Shown here piece by piece: positions 1-7,870 of a stretch of 64,000 nt of DNA; position 1 is the first letter of the stretch, and each line of letters starts with the position of its first letter. The translations under genes and the position numbers were made by a program. Below the pieces are notes generated by a model. That model did not search any database and was not told the DNA's origin. It saw only the letters and a program-made list of their open reading frames with translations. The DNA is from Rhodococcus zopfii NBRC 100606 = JCM 9919. Lineage in GTDB: Bacteria; Actinomycetota; Actinomycetes; Mycobacteriales; Mycobacteriaceae. Location: NCBI RefSeq assembly GCF_001895025.1, contig NZ_BCXI01000031.1, positions 53,047 to 117,046 of the forward strand. Reading direction: 5' to 3'.

Positions 1-1
1 G

Positions 2-1126
2 GAAGCGGTCCGGACACCGGTGGGCAAGCGCAACGGCGGGTTGTCGGGGGTGCATCCGGCGGATCTGTCCGCGGTGGTGCTCACGGCGCTCGCGGAGCGA
101 ACCGGGATAGACCCGGTGATCGTCGACGACGTGGTCTGGGGATGCGTGTCGCAGGTCGGCGACCAATCCAGCAACATCGGCCGGTACTCGGTGCTGGCCG
201 CGGGCTGGCCCGAGAGCATCCCCGGCACATCGGTCAACCGCGCGTGCGGGTCGAGCCAGCAGGCACTGGACTTCGCCGTGCACGCGGTGATGTCAGGCCA
301 GCAGGACGTCGTGGTCGCCGGTGGTGTCGAGTCGATGAGCCGGGTGCCGCTCGGTGCGGCGAAGGCAGACGGGATGCCGTACGGACCGCGCGCACTCGCG
401 CGCTACGGCAACTTCCAGTTCAACCAGGGCATCGGCGCCGAGATGATCGCCGAGAAGTGGGGGCTGTCACGGACCCGGCTCGACGAATTGTCGGCGCAGT
501 CCCACGAATGGGCGGCCGCGGCGGTCGACAGCGGCGCGTTCGACGGCCAGATCGTGCCCGTCGACACCGGGGACGGAACGGTCGCGCGCGACGAGGGTCT
601 GCGGCGCGGCACGACCGTCGAGAAGCTCGCCGGCCTGAAGCCGGTGTTCAAGGAGGACGGGGTGATCCACGCGGGGAACTCCTCCCAGATCGCCGACGGG
701 GCCGCGGCGCTCCTTGTCACCACGACGGAGAAGGCACGCGAACTCGGTCTGAATCCGATCGTGCGGTACCGGGCCGGTGTGGTCGCCGGATCGGATCCGG
801 TGCTCATGCTGACCGGCCCGATCCCGGCGACCGAGAAGGTGCTGCGGAAGGCGGGCCTGGGAATCGGCGACATCGGAGTGTTCGAGGTGAACGAGGCGTT
901 CGCGTCGGTTCCGCTGGCCTGGCTCGCGGAGACGGGCGCCGACCCGGCGCTGATGAACCCCCTCGGCGGCGCCATCTCGCTGGGGCATCCGCTCGGCGGT
1001 TCCGGAGCCGTTCTCCTGACGCGGATGATCCACCACATGCGCGACAACGGGATCCGGTACGGGCTGCAGACCATGTGCGAGGGCGGGGGTACGGCCAACG
1101 CGACAGTCGTCGAACTCGTGTCCTGA
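2..1126 (+). CDS. Acetyl-CoA C-acyltransferase (thiolase), 5' end cut by window
   Basis: Degradative-type thiolase that cleaves 3-ketoacyl-CoA with CoA to release acetyl-CoA. The reading frame is open from base 2 and begins EAVRTPVGKRNGG, the conserved thiolase N-terminus, so the true start lies only a few codons upstream of the window; the GTG at 20 is internal. The nucleophilic Cys is in NRACGSSQQAL, the histidine in ISLGHPLGGSGA and the second catalytic Cys in MCEGGGTAN, so all three active-site blocks are intact. About 375 residues are visible, close to the usual 380-400. Substrate chain length or ring type cannot be read. It is followed by a TetR gene that has its own promoter. Confidence 0.93.
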   Translation, partial: EAVRTPVGKRNGGLSGVHPADLSAVVLTALAERTGIDPVIVDDVVWGCVSQVGDQSSNIGRYSVLAAGWPESIPGTSVNRACGSSQQALDFAVHAVMSGQQDVVVAGGVESMSRVPLGAAKADGMPYGPRALARYGNFQFNQGIGAEMIAEKWGLSRTRLDELSAQSHEWAAAAVDSGAFDGQIVPVDTGDGTVARDEGLRRGTTVEKLAGLKPVFKEDGVIHAGNSSQIADGAAALLVTTTEKARELGLNPIVRYRAGVVAGSDPVLMLTGPIPATEKVLRKAGLGIGDIGVFEVNEAFASVPLAWLAETGADPALMNPLGGAISLGHPLGGSGAVLLTRMIHHMRDNGIRYGLQTMCEGGGTANATVVELVS

Positions 1127-1202
1127 CAGGTCGCCGGCCCGGGTCCGAGCAACCCGGGAGCATGCTGTGAGATGCTCCACCCGAAGATCCCGAGTGAGAC
1201 AC

Positions 1203-1244
1203 TTGTCACATCCGGAGAATCGACCTACTGTGTGATAGGTAGGT
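1203..1244 (+). promoter_or_regulatory. Promoter with inverted-repeat operator for the TetR gene
   Basis: TTGTCA (1203-1208), a 17-bp spacer and TACTGT (1226-1231) form a plausible promoter. A perfect inverted repeat with 6-bp arms, ACCTAC and GTAGGT, separated by 10 bp (1223-1244), covers the -10 element. Its place 20 bp before the TetR start suggests autorepression. That the repeat is bound is inference. Confidence 0.5.
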
Positions 1245-1264
1245 TGGATCGAGGAAGGAGCGAG

Positions 1265-1870
1265 GTGTCTGCACCAAGACCGTACGACACACTCCTCTCC
1301 AAAGGTGAAGATCGCCGTCAGCTCATTCTGGCGGTCGCGCAGCGACTGCTTGCACGGAACGGCTGGCGGACCACGACCCTCGCCCAGATCGCGGGAGAGG
1401 CCGGCGTCAGCACCGCCGGGCTGCTGCATCACTTCGAATCCAAGGACCAGTTGTTGCACGCGGTGCTCGATGCCCGCGACCGCGACGACGATGCGCACGC
1501 GGATCGATCCGGTGACCTTCTCGAACAGCTCGGGAGAGTCCCGGAACGGTTCGAACGCTCACCCGAACTGGTAGGGATGTTCGCCACGCTGGTAATCGAG
1601 AATCTCGATCCGGATGCACCCCTGCACGGTCGCCTGCTCGATCGATACCGGGCTTCGCTCGACACCGTCGAAGACGGTATCCGGCGCGGCCAGCTCGCGG
1701 GACGGTATCGGGCCGACGTGGACCCTGCGACCAAGGCAGTAGAGATCGTCGCCTTTCTCAACGGAATGGAAACCTCATGGCTGCTCGATCCATCGATACC
1801 TCTGACCGAGGTGTTCCGGGAGTACACACAGTCGCTTACTCGACAGCTCACGCTCGTCGCCACCAGCTGA
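1265..1870 (+). CDS. TetR/AcrR family transcriptional regulator
   Basis: One-component repressor of about 201 residues. The N-terminal helix-turn-helix is clear (TTTLAQIAGEAGVSTAGLLHH, then FESKDQLLHAV), followed by a variable ligand-binding domain. I chose the GTG at 1265 because GAGGAAGGAG (1251-1260) sits just ahead of it; the in-frame ATG at 1172 would add 31 residues with no similarity to the family and would place the operator inside the gene. Targets are probably itself and perhaps the preceding thiolase or the next gene. The ligand is unknown but likely an acyl-CoA or pathway acid, given the surroundings. Confidence 0.9.
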   Translation: MSAPRPYDTLLSKGEDRRQLILAVAQRLLARNGWRTTTLAQIAGEAGVSTAGLLHHFESKDQLLHAVLDARDRDDDAHADRSGDLLEQLGRVPERFERSPELVGMFATLVIENLDPDAPLHGRLLDRYRASLDTVEDGIRRGQLAGRYRADVDPATKAVEIVAFLNGMETSWLLDPSIPLTEVFREYTQSLTRQLTLVATS

Positions 1871-2361
1871 GGCGTCGGCTGGCCGTCGTCGCACCGAATG
1901 TCGCCGACGCCGTGCAGTTCGCCGGAGGCTGGCTGTTCGATCATGTGATGGCGGGCTGGGAGGTCACGGTCGCCGTGGTCGATCCCGAGGACGTCCGTCC
2001 GATTCGCATCCTCGGCGCGACCACCGTCGACCTGGAGTCGGCGCTGTCGTCGCCGCGCGGCCCGATACCGGAATCCATTGCGATGTCGGTGGATCTGTAC
2101 GAGAAGGACAGCCGAATCCGCGAGGGCATGCTCGACGCTCTCGAGGGTGGTCTGACCCGATTCGCACTGTGGGGCGAGAATCTGCCGTCCGGCATCGACC
2201 GCGAGTTCGGCCCGCTGCAGCACCGGCTCAGTGTCGCGGCGCGGGCGTTCAAGGCCCACGCGCTGGCTGCGGCATCGGCTCCTTCGGATGCGCTGGGCGC
2301 CACCGAGACGTTCCGCAGCGGCGGGTCCCGTTCGGTGCGCGGCCTCGCGTCGGTCGGATAG
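1777..2361 (+). CDS. Conserved hypothetical protein
   Basis: I do not recognise the family. The frame encodes about 194 residues with normal composition: a recognisable core from residue 34 on (RRLAVVAPNVADAVQFAGG), mixed alpha/beta character, no membrane segment, signal peptide or metal motif, and a Ser/Gly-rich tail. The only start upstream of the core is the ATG at 1777, giving a 94-base overlap with the TetR gene; this is unusually long, so translation may start at a non-standard codon near the TetR stop. It is co-transcribed with the TetR gene and ends at a strong hairpin, so it may be a partner of that regulator. Confidence 0.6.
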   Translation: MAARSIDTSDRGVPGVHTVAYSTAHARRHQLRRRLAVVAPNVADAVQFAGGWLFDHVMAGWEVTVAVVDPEDVRPIRILGATTVDLESALSSPRGPIPESIAMSVDLYEKDSRIREGMLDALEGGLTRFALWGENLPSGIDREFGPLQHRLSVAARAFKAHALAAASAPSDALGATETFRSGGSRSVRGLASVG

Positions 2362-2375
2362 GTGCGGCTTCGCCG

Positions 2376-2420
2376 CCGGTGTGTCTCTCGGTCGGCTCCA
2401 GCCACCAAGAGACACACCGG
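2376..2420. terminator. Bidirectional intrinsic terminator
   Basis: A 13-bp perfect stem (CCGGTGTGTCTCT at 2376-2388 with its complement at 2408-2420) lies between genes that converge from 2361 and 2425. There is no U-tract, as is usual in actinobacteria. Confidence 0.8.
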
Positions 2421-2424
2421 GCGG

Positions 2425-3390
2425 CTACGCCATCTCGATGAGAACCTTGCCGACGGCACGGCCATCGGCGACCAGGCGAAGAGCCGCGACCGTGTCGTCC
2501 AGCGGCAGCGCGGCCCCGATGTGCGGGACCACGCGACCGCTGGCGAGTAGTTCGCGCAATTCTGCTTCACCGCTGGCGAATTCGTCTTCCGGAAGGTCCT
2601 GGAACTGGAATCCGAGGATCTGCACACCCTTCACCAGCACGAGGTTCAACGGAATCCGCGGGATGGTGCCCGATGCGTAGCCGATCGTGACGAACCGTCC
2701 GCCGCGGCGCAGTGCGCGCAGCGCCGTCTCCGACAGATCACCGCCGACCGGATCGATCACCGCGTGAGCACCCTCGGGCAGGACACTACGGAGAGCGCCC
2801 CGCACGTCGTCGGCGCGGTGATCGACCAGATGGCGGGCACCGTATGATGCGGCGACCGTGAGCTTTTCGGGAGACGAGGCGACCGCGGTCACCGTCGCAC
2901 CCAGCAGCACGGCAAGTTGCACGGCGGCCAATCCGACACCACCACCGGCGCCGAGCACGATCACGTCGTCGCCGGGGCGTACCCGCGCGACCGATCGCAG
3001 GGTGTGGAAGGCGGTGCGGTGCGCCACCCCGAACGCCGCGGCGACGCGCGCGTCGACCCCGGCGGGAACCGGCGACAACGACCGCGTGTTCGCGACGATC
3101 TCCTCCGCGAACGCGCCGACGAGACCGGTGCCGGTGACCAGGTCGCCGACCGCGACGCCCGCCACACCGTCGGCGACTTCCTCGACGACACCGGCGAATT
3201 CGCTACCGGGAACGAACGGGGGAGGCACGCTGATCTGGTACTTGTCGGCGATGAGCAGGACGTCCGGGAAGTTGACGGCGGCCGCCGCGACCCGGATCCG
3301 CACCTGGTCCGTGCCCGGGGTGGGCGGGGGCACGGACTCGATCCGGACGACCTCGGGTGGCCCGTACGCCGGGCAGACGGCAGCGCGCAT
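2425..3390 (-). CDS. Zinc-independent medium-chain dehydrogenase (NADPH:quinone oxidoreductase type)
   Basis: QOR-type MDR enzyme of 321 residues that reduces quinones or alpha,beta-unsaturated carbonyls with NADPH. The GroES-like half runs to about residue 125; the Rossmann half carries VLGAGGGVGLAAVQLA. The catalytic-zinc ligands and the structural-zinc cysteine cluster of alcohol dehydrogenases are absent. It is the last gene of a four-gene operon (ACAD, kinase, crotonase, this gene), three bases after the crotonase stop. It could act as an enoyl reductase on a pathway intermediate; the exact acceptor is unknown. Confidence 0.88.
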   Translation of the reverse strand: MRAAVCPAYGPPEVVRIESVPPPTPGTDQVRIRVAAAAVNFPDVLLIADKYQISVPPPFVPGSEFAGVVEEVADGVAGVAVGDLVTGTGLVGAFAEEIVANTRSLSPVPAGVDARVAAAFGVAHRTAFHTLRSVARVRPGDDVIVLGAGGGVGLAAVQLAVLLGATVTAVASSPEKLTVAASYGARHLVDHRADDVRGALRSVLPEGAHAVIDPVGGDLSETALRALRRGGRFVTIGYASGTIPRIPLNLVLVKGVQILGFQFQDLPEDEFASGEAELRELLASGRVVPHIGAALPLDDTVAALRLVADGRAVGKVLIEMA

Positions 3391-3393
3391 GCG

Positions 3394-4176
3394 TCACCGC
3401 CCCTGCCAGGCCGGGGCGCGCTTCTCGACGAATGCCGTCGCGCCTTCCTTCGCGTCCGCGCTGGCGAACACGATGGACCGCCATTCGCTCAGGCGGGACG
3501 AGGCGAGCGCGGGGGCGGACACCGACAGCCGGACCAACTCCTTGCACGCGGCGAGGCCGAGCGGCGCGTTCGCGGCGATCCGCTCGGCGTACCCGATCGC
3601 GGTGTCCAGGACCCGGTCCGATGCCACGACCGCGTTGAGGAGGCCGAGTTCGTAGCCGCGCGCGGCGCTGATCGGGTCTCCCGTCAATGTCATCTCCAGC
3701 GCGGCTCCGATCGGGATGCGGGTCCCGATCGTCGTGCCGCCACCGCCCGGGAACAGGCCCCGCTTCACCTCGGGCAGACCGAATTTCGCGTCTTCGGACG
3801 CCACGATGAGGTCGCAGCCCAGTAAGAGTTCGAGCCCACCGCCGACAGCGCTGCCGTTGGCGGCGCCGACGACCGGGACGGTGAGTTCCCCGGCGGTCAG
3901 GCGACGGTACCCGTCCGCGTCCTCGTCCGAGTCGAACCCGACCGCTCCGCCCGCCGCGAAGATCCGCAGATCCATGCCGGAGCAGAACGCCCGGTCTCCG
4001 GTGCCGGTGAGGACCACCGCGCGGATGTCGGGATTCTTCTCGGCTTCGATGGCGCCCGCACCCAGGCCGCGCATCACCTCGCCGGTGAGGGCGTTGCGTG
4101 CGTCCGGGCGGTCGAGGCGCAGGATCAGGAGCTGCCCGCGCCTCTCCGAGACGAGGCCGTCGTATCCGCCGGTCAT
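3394..4176 (-). CDS. Enoyl-CoA hydratase/isomerase (crotonase)
   Basis: Crotonase-fold enzyme of 260 residues. The oxyanion-hole segments are present (DRAFCSGMDL and GSAVGGGLELLLG), and both catalytic glutamates of true hydratases are kept, in ASEDAKF and FGLPEVKRG. The start is the ATG at 4176, which overlaps the kinase stop as ATGA, implying translational coupling; the longer frame to 4311 is out-of-frame kinase sequence. In the operon it would hydrate the enoyl-CoA produced by the ACAD/kinase pair. Confidence 0.92.
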   Translation of the reverse strand: MTGGYDGLVSERRGQLLILRLDRPDARNALTGEVMRGLGAGAIEAEKNPDIRAVVLTGTGDRAFCSGMDLRIFAAGGAVGFDSDEDADGYRRLTAGELTVPVVGAANGSAVGGGLELLLGCDLIVASEDAKFGLPEVKRGLFPGGGGTTIGTRIPIGAALEMTLTGDPISAARGYELGLLNAVVASDRVLDTAIGYAERIAANAPLGLAACKELVRLSVSAPALASSRLSEWRSIVFASADAKEGATAFVEKRAPAWQGR

Positions 4177-5195
4177 CCCCGGTATCCCGTGGATTCGGCG
4201 AGTTCCGCCGCCGACTTCATGAGGTCGACGATGACCGGACCGTAGGCCTGCAGTTTGATGTCGTCGCCGGCGCGCTGGAAGCCCTGTTCGAGGACGATGG
4301 CGAGCTTCCACTTCGCGAGCACGAGATAGTAGTCGAGGTCGTCGACCTGGCGGCCGGAGACTTCGGCGTAGTGCGCGACCATCTGCGAGCGACTCGGCAT
4401 CCCGCTCAGATCGACGTAGCCGACCGCGCTGTCCTCGATGGCGTTCGTGTCCTCGGGCCAGTTCATGAGCATCCAGCCGAGGTCGAGCTTGGGGTCACCG
4501 ACCGTGCCCATTTCCCAGTCGACGAGTGCCGCAAGCTTCGCGGGGGCGCCGTGCTCGAACATGACGTTCGCGAACTGGTAGTCGCCGTGCATCAGGCCCG
4601 GGATGTAGTCGAGCGGACGGTGGTTCTGCAGCCACTTGGTGGCGACGTCCAGGCCCTCGATCTCGCGGCCCTTGATCCGCTCGAAGAAGCGGGTCCAGCG
4701 CTCGACCTGCCGATCGTGGAAGCCGTCGGGGCGTCCGAGATCGTGGAGGCCCTGGGCTTTCCAGTCGACCTTCGAGAGCAGAGCGATCCCCTCTGCGAGC
4801 TGGTAGGCCAGGCCTTTTCGTGCCTCGACGTCGGTGTCGAACGGCGCCGGCCAGGTGCCCCGGTGATCCATCGGCGACCAGCCGTCGACGTAGCCCATGA
4901 GATAGAAGGAGCGCCCGAGCACGGACGTGTCCTCACACGCGGCCACAGCTTTCGTGTGCGGGACGTCGGTGCCGTCCAGTCCCTGGATGATTCGCCACTC
5001 ACGCATGATTCCGCTGTCGCGGTCGGCGGGGGCGCCGGCCGGAGGAATCCGGATGACGCACGTGAAGCCGTCGCGGGTGAGCTTGTAGATCTCGTTCTGG
5101 GTCCCGCCGGACAGGTACTCGGCCTCGAGCGGCGCGCCCTTGCCGGGCAGGCCCTGCTCGTCCATCCATGCGGCGAGGCGTTCGGTGTCGATCAC
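4173..5195 (-). CDS. APH-fold phosphotransferase, acyl-CoA-dehydrogenase-associated (LvaA / ACAD10-11 kinase-like)
   Basis: Aminoglycoside-phosphotransferase-fold kinase of 340 residues. The catalytic loop MHGDYQFANV gives the base Asp and metal-binding Asn, followed by LVDWEMGTVGDPKLDLGW with the second metal Asp. A drug-resistance role is unlikely, because the gene is locked between an acyl-CoA dehydrogenase (GTGA overlap) and a crotonase (ATGA overlap). Known relatives next to ACADs are LvaA of Pseudomonas levulinate catabolism and the N-terminal domain of animal ACAD10/11, which phosphorylate the 4-hydroxyl of 4-hydroxyacyl-CoA. I infer the same chemistry here. Start is GTG 5195; the frame open upstream to 6488 is a shadow of the ACAD gene. 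Confidence 0.88.
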   Translation of the reverse strand: MIDTERLAAWMDEQGLPGKGAPLEAEYLSGGTQNEIYKLTRDGFTCVIRIPPAGAPADRDSGIMREWRIIQGLDGTDVPHTKAVAACEDTSVLGRSFYLMGYVDGWSPMDHRGTWPAPFDTDVEARKGLAYQLAEGIALLSKVDWKAQGLHDLGRPDGFHDRQVERWTRFFERIKGREIEGLDVATKWLQNHRPLDYIPGLMHGDYQFANVMFEHGAPAKLAALVDWEMGTVGDPKLDLGWMLMNWPEDTNAIEDSAVGYVDLSGMPSRSQMVAHYAEVSGRQVDDLDYYLVLAKWKLAIVLEQGFQRAGDDIKLQAYGPVIVDLMKSAAELAESTGYRG

Positions 5196-6493
5196 AGGTT
5201 CCCCACTTCGAGTTCGAGGTAGTCGGCGAATTTCGCCCGGGCGGCTTCTTGCTTCTTCGGGATCCACTCCGACGGCCACATGTCGTCGTTGGGCCGGTAG
5301 TCGCGCAGCACCTGCTTGGCGACGGTCGTCTTGTGCACCTCGGTCGGTCCGTCGGCCAGACCCATCACCGCGGCTCCGTGAATCATCCGGAAGAACGGCA
5401 TCTCGTTGGTGACACCGAGTGCGCCGTGTACCTGCATTGCGCGCCAAGCGATGTCGTGCAGAACGGTGGGCATCACGATCTTCGCGGTCGCGATGTCCTT
5501 GCGCACCTTCTTGTAGTCGTTGTACTTGTCGATCTTCCACGCGGTGTTGAGCACGAACAGCCGGAACTGGGCGAGCTGCGCGTAGGAGTCGGCGATGTAA
5601 CCCTGCACGGTCTGCTTGTCGGCGAGACGGCTGCCGGCGGTTTCGCGGCTCAGGGCGCGCTCGCACATCATGTCGATCGCCTTCTGCGCCAGGCCGATGG
5701 TGCGCATCGCGTGGTGGATACGGCCGCCGCCGAGTCGCACCTGGGCAGCCGCGAACGCGCCACCCTCCTCGCCGAGCAGCGCATCGGCGGACACCCGCAC
5801 GTCGTTGTAGTGGATCAGCGCGTGGGTGCCGTCGTTGATCGGTTCGCCGTACAGCCCGACGTTGCGGACGATCTCGACACCCGGGATGTCGGTGGGGACG
5901 AGGAACATCGAGGTGCCTTTGTGGACCGGCACGTCGGGGTCCGTCACGACCATCACGATGAGGAACTCGGCGGTCCGGGCGTTGGAGGAGAAGTACTTCC
6001 AGCCGTTGATCACCCAGTGGTCGCCGTCCTTGACGGCCCGGGTCCGGAACTGGGCGGGATCGGCCCCGCCCTGTGGTTCGGTCATCGAGTACGAGGAGAA
6101 CACCTCGCCGTCGAGCAGTGGCTGCAGGTAGCGCTCCTTCTGTGCGGGAGTGCCGTAGTGGGCGATGATCTCGGCGTTGCCGGTGTCCGGTGCCTGGCAG
6201 CCGAACACGATCGGTGCCCAGCTCGACCGTCCCAGGATCTCGTTGAGCAGAGCGAGCTTCAGCTGCCCGTATCCCTGACCGCCCAGTTCGGGGCCGAGGT
6301 GGGTGGCCCACAGTCCTTGCCGGCGGACCTCCTGCTTGAGCGGGTCGATCGCCTTGCGGCGGGCGCCGTCGAGCGGGACGAACTGTTCGTGCTCCCACAC
6401 CAGATCGAGGGGTTCGACCTCTTCGCGTACGAACGCGTCGGCCCAGTCGAGTTTCGCCTGGTAGTCGGGGTCGGTTTCGAAATCCCATGCCAT
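5192..6493 (-). CDS. Acyl-CoA dehydrogenase family protein (ACAD10/11, LvaC-like)
   Basis: FAD-dependent ACAD of 433 residues. FAD/substrate motifs include SMTEPQGGADPAQF and WVINGWKYFSSNA. Where most ACADs have the catalytic Glu in YEGTNEI, this protein reads LADGPTEVHK; an ADGPxEVH segment is typical of ACAD10/11-type enzymes that act with an APH kinase. It may therefore eliminate phosphate from a 4-phosphoacyl-CoA instead of, or as well as, oxidising an acyl-CoA. Start ATG 6493 has GGAGAGGAG ahead of it. It heads the operon running to 2425, and its promoter region carries two copies of the GAGAAT palindrome. Confidence 0.9.
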   Translation of the reverse strand: MAWDFETDPDYQAKLDWADAFVREEVEPLDLVWEHEQFVPLDGARRKAIDPLKQEVRRQGLWATHLGPELGGQGYGQLKLALLNEILGRSSWAPIVFGCQAPDTGNAEIIAHYGTPAQKERYLQPLLDGEVFSSYSMTEPQGGADPAQFRTRAVKDGDHWVINGWKYFSSNARTAEFLIVMVVTDPDVPVHKGTSMFLVPTDIPGVEIVRNVGLYGEPINDGTHALIHYNDVRVSADALLGEEGGAFAAAQVRLGGGRIHHAMRTIGLAQKAIDMMCERALSRETAGSRLADKQTVQGYIADSYAQLAQFRLFVLNTAWKIDKYNDYKKVRKDIATAKIVMPTVLHDIAWRAMQVHGALGVTNEMPFFRMIHGAAVMGLADGPTEVHKTTVAKQVLRDYRPNDDMWPSEWIPKKQEAARAKFADYLELEVGNL

Positions 6494-6514
6494 TTGCGTC
6501 TCCTCTCCGCGTTT

Positions 6515-6550
6515 GAGAATATGACTCTTACAATCAAGAATGCAATTCTG
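6515..6550. promoter_or_regulatory. Two tandem GAGAAT-N3-ATTCTC-type operators in divergent promoter
   Basis: Site 1 is GAGAAT-ATG-ACTCTT (6515-6529) and site 2 is AAGAAT-GCA-ATTCTG (6536-6550). Their centres are 21 bp apart, two helical turns. They lie between the ACAD operon (start 6493, minus) and the VOC/SDR/TetR operon (start 6606, plus). On the minus strand, TTGCAT-N18-TATTCT overlaps both sites, so occupancy would block that promoter. Confidence 0.6.
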
Positions 6551-6605
6551 AGCGGTGATCGACACCGGGGCGCGGTGTCGGATCGGGTGTGCGGAAGGGT
6601 GAGGG

Positions 6606-7049
6606 ATGAAGGCAGAAGACCTGTTCCACCTGGGTATCGTCACGGACGACCCGGAGTCGGCCCGCGAGGAGTTCACAGCGCTCTTCGGGTACGAGTGGGG
6701 GCCGGAGATCGGCGGGCCGTTGCCCGTGACGCTTCCGGCCGGCGACCGCACGCTGGATCTGCGGTGCGCCTACTCGGTCACCGAACCCCGCATCGAGATC
6801 GTGCGCGGCATCCCCGGAACGATGTGGGAGGCCGGCGGGGGCATCCACCACGCCGGATACTGGTCCGACGACGTCGCGGCCGACGCCGCGGACCTGTCCG
6901 CGCGGGGATTCGTCACCGAGGCCACCCGAACCGGCCCCGACGGCGGGATGTTCTTCGCGTTCCTCCGCGGCACGACCGGTCTGCGGATCGAACTCGTCAC
7001 CCGCGCCGCGGAGCAAGGGTTGCAGCGGTGCTGGGGGGCCGGCGCATGA
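6606..7049 (+). CDS. VOC (glyoxalase/methylmalonyl-CoA epimerase-like) protein
   Basis: 147-residue vicinal-oxygen-chelate protein with two beta-alpha-beta-beta-beta halves. Candidate metal ligands sit at the usual places: His in DLFHLGIV, Glu in RIEIVRG, His in GIHHAGYW and Glu in LRIELVT. Such proteins include epimerases, glyoxalases and extradiol-type enzymes; the arrangement resembles methylmalonyl-CoA epimerase, but substrate is open. First gene of an operon, coupled to the SDR by an ATGA overlap and controlled by the operator pair at 6515-6550. Confidence 0.85.
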   Translation: MKAEDLFHLGIVTDDPESAREEFTALFGYEWGPEIGGPLPVTLPAGDRTLDLRCAYSVTEPRIEIVRGIPGTMWEAGGGIHHAGYWSDDVAADAADLSARGFVTEATRTGPDGGMFFAFLRGTTGLRIELVTRAAEQGLQRCWGAGA

Positions 7050-7858
7050 CCACGGTGGGCGTCGTGACCGGCGCCGGACGCGGAATGGGCTACGCCTGCG
7101 CGCAACGTCTTTCCGGGACGGTGGACGTCCTGCTGCTCGCCGATCGCGATGCCGCCACCGTTGCTGCCGCCGCCGCAACCTTGGCCTCCGCAGGTGCGGT
7201 GGAGCCGATGGTCCTCGACATCACCGACGGTGACGCGCTGGCACGCCTCGCCGACCGGGTGTCCGGACTCGGCACACTGCGCGCGGTGGCGCACGCGGCG
7301 GGAATCTCGCCCACGATGGCCGGTTGGCGGCAGATCTTCACCGTCGATCTCGTCGCGACCGCGATGCTCGCCGACGCGCTGCGCCCGCTCGCCACGGCCG
7401 GGACCGCGACCGTGTGCTTCGCATCGATGGCCGCATCCCTCGCGCAGCCCGGCCTGACACCGGAGGTCGCGGCGGTACTCGACGACCCACTCGGTGATCG
7501 GTTCCTGGACCGGATCCGCGATGCTGTGGGCCCGGGCATCGAACACACCGGCGCGGCGTATGCGCTGGCCAAGCTCGGTGTGCAGCGGTTCGTCCGGCGT
7601 GAAGCCGTGCGGCTCGGTCCGCTGAGGGCCCGGATCTGCTCGGTGTCGCCGGGCATCATCGACACCCCGCAGGGTCGGCAGGAGGCGGAAAACAATCCCC
7701 GGATGGCGCAGTTCGTGCAGCAGACTCCGCTGGGTCGGACAGGTCGTGCGGACGAGGTCGCGGCCGTGGTAGCGTTCGCGCTTTCGACCGACGCGGGCTT
7801 CCTGAGCGGCGCAGATCTTCTCGTCGATGGAGGCGTCTGTGCCGCGATGAGCACATAG
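7046..7858 (+). CDS. Short-chain dehydrogenase/reductase
   Basis: Classical-type SDR of 270 residues. Cofactor motif VTGAGRGMGYA at the N-terminus, catalytic Ser in CFASMAAS and the YxxxK pair in AAYALAKLG. The C-terminal GADLLVDGG is standard. The start ATG overlaps the VOC stop (ATGA). An insertion of about 30 residues between the catalytic Ser and Tyr (LTPEVAAVLDDPLGDRFLDR) is typical of a subgroup often named like 3-alpha-hydroxysteroid dehydrogenase. Likely oxidises a hydroxyl of the pathway substrate; specificity not readable. Confidence 0.9.
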   Translation: MTTVGVVTGAGRGMGYACAQRLSGTVDVLLLADRDAATVAAAAATLASAGAVEPMVLDITDGDALARLADRVSGLGTLRAVAHAAGISPTMAGWRQIFTVDLVATAMLADALRPLATAGTATVCFASMAASLAQPGLTPEVAAVLDDPLGDRFLDRIRDAVGPGIEHTGAAYALAKLGVQRFVRREAVRLGPLRARICSVSPGIIDTPQGRQEAENNPRMAQFVQQTPLGRTGRADEVAAVVAFALSTDAGFLSGADLLVDGGVCAAMST

Positions 7859-7870
7859 ACAGGGATTGGC

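Noticed and set aside
4173..6488. An open frame of 771 codons that looks like a large fusion ending in the APH kinase
   Set aside because: Everything before residue ~430 is Arg/Gly/Pro-rich out-of-frame sequence of the ACAD gene. The kinase has its own GTG start overlapping the ACAD stop.
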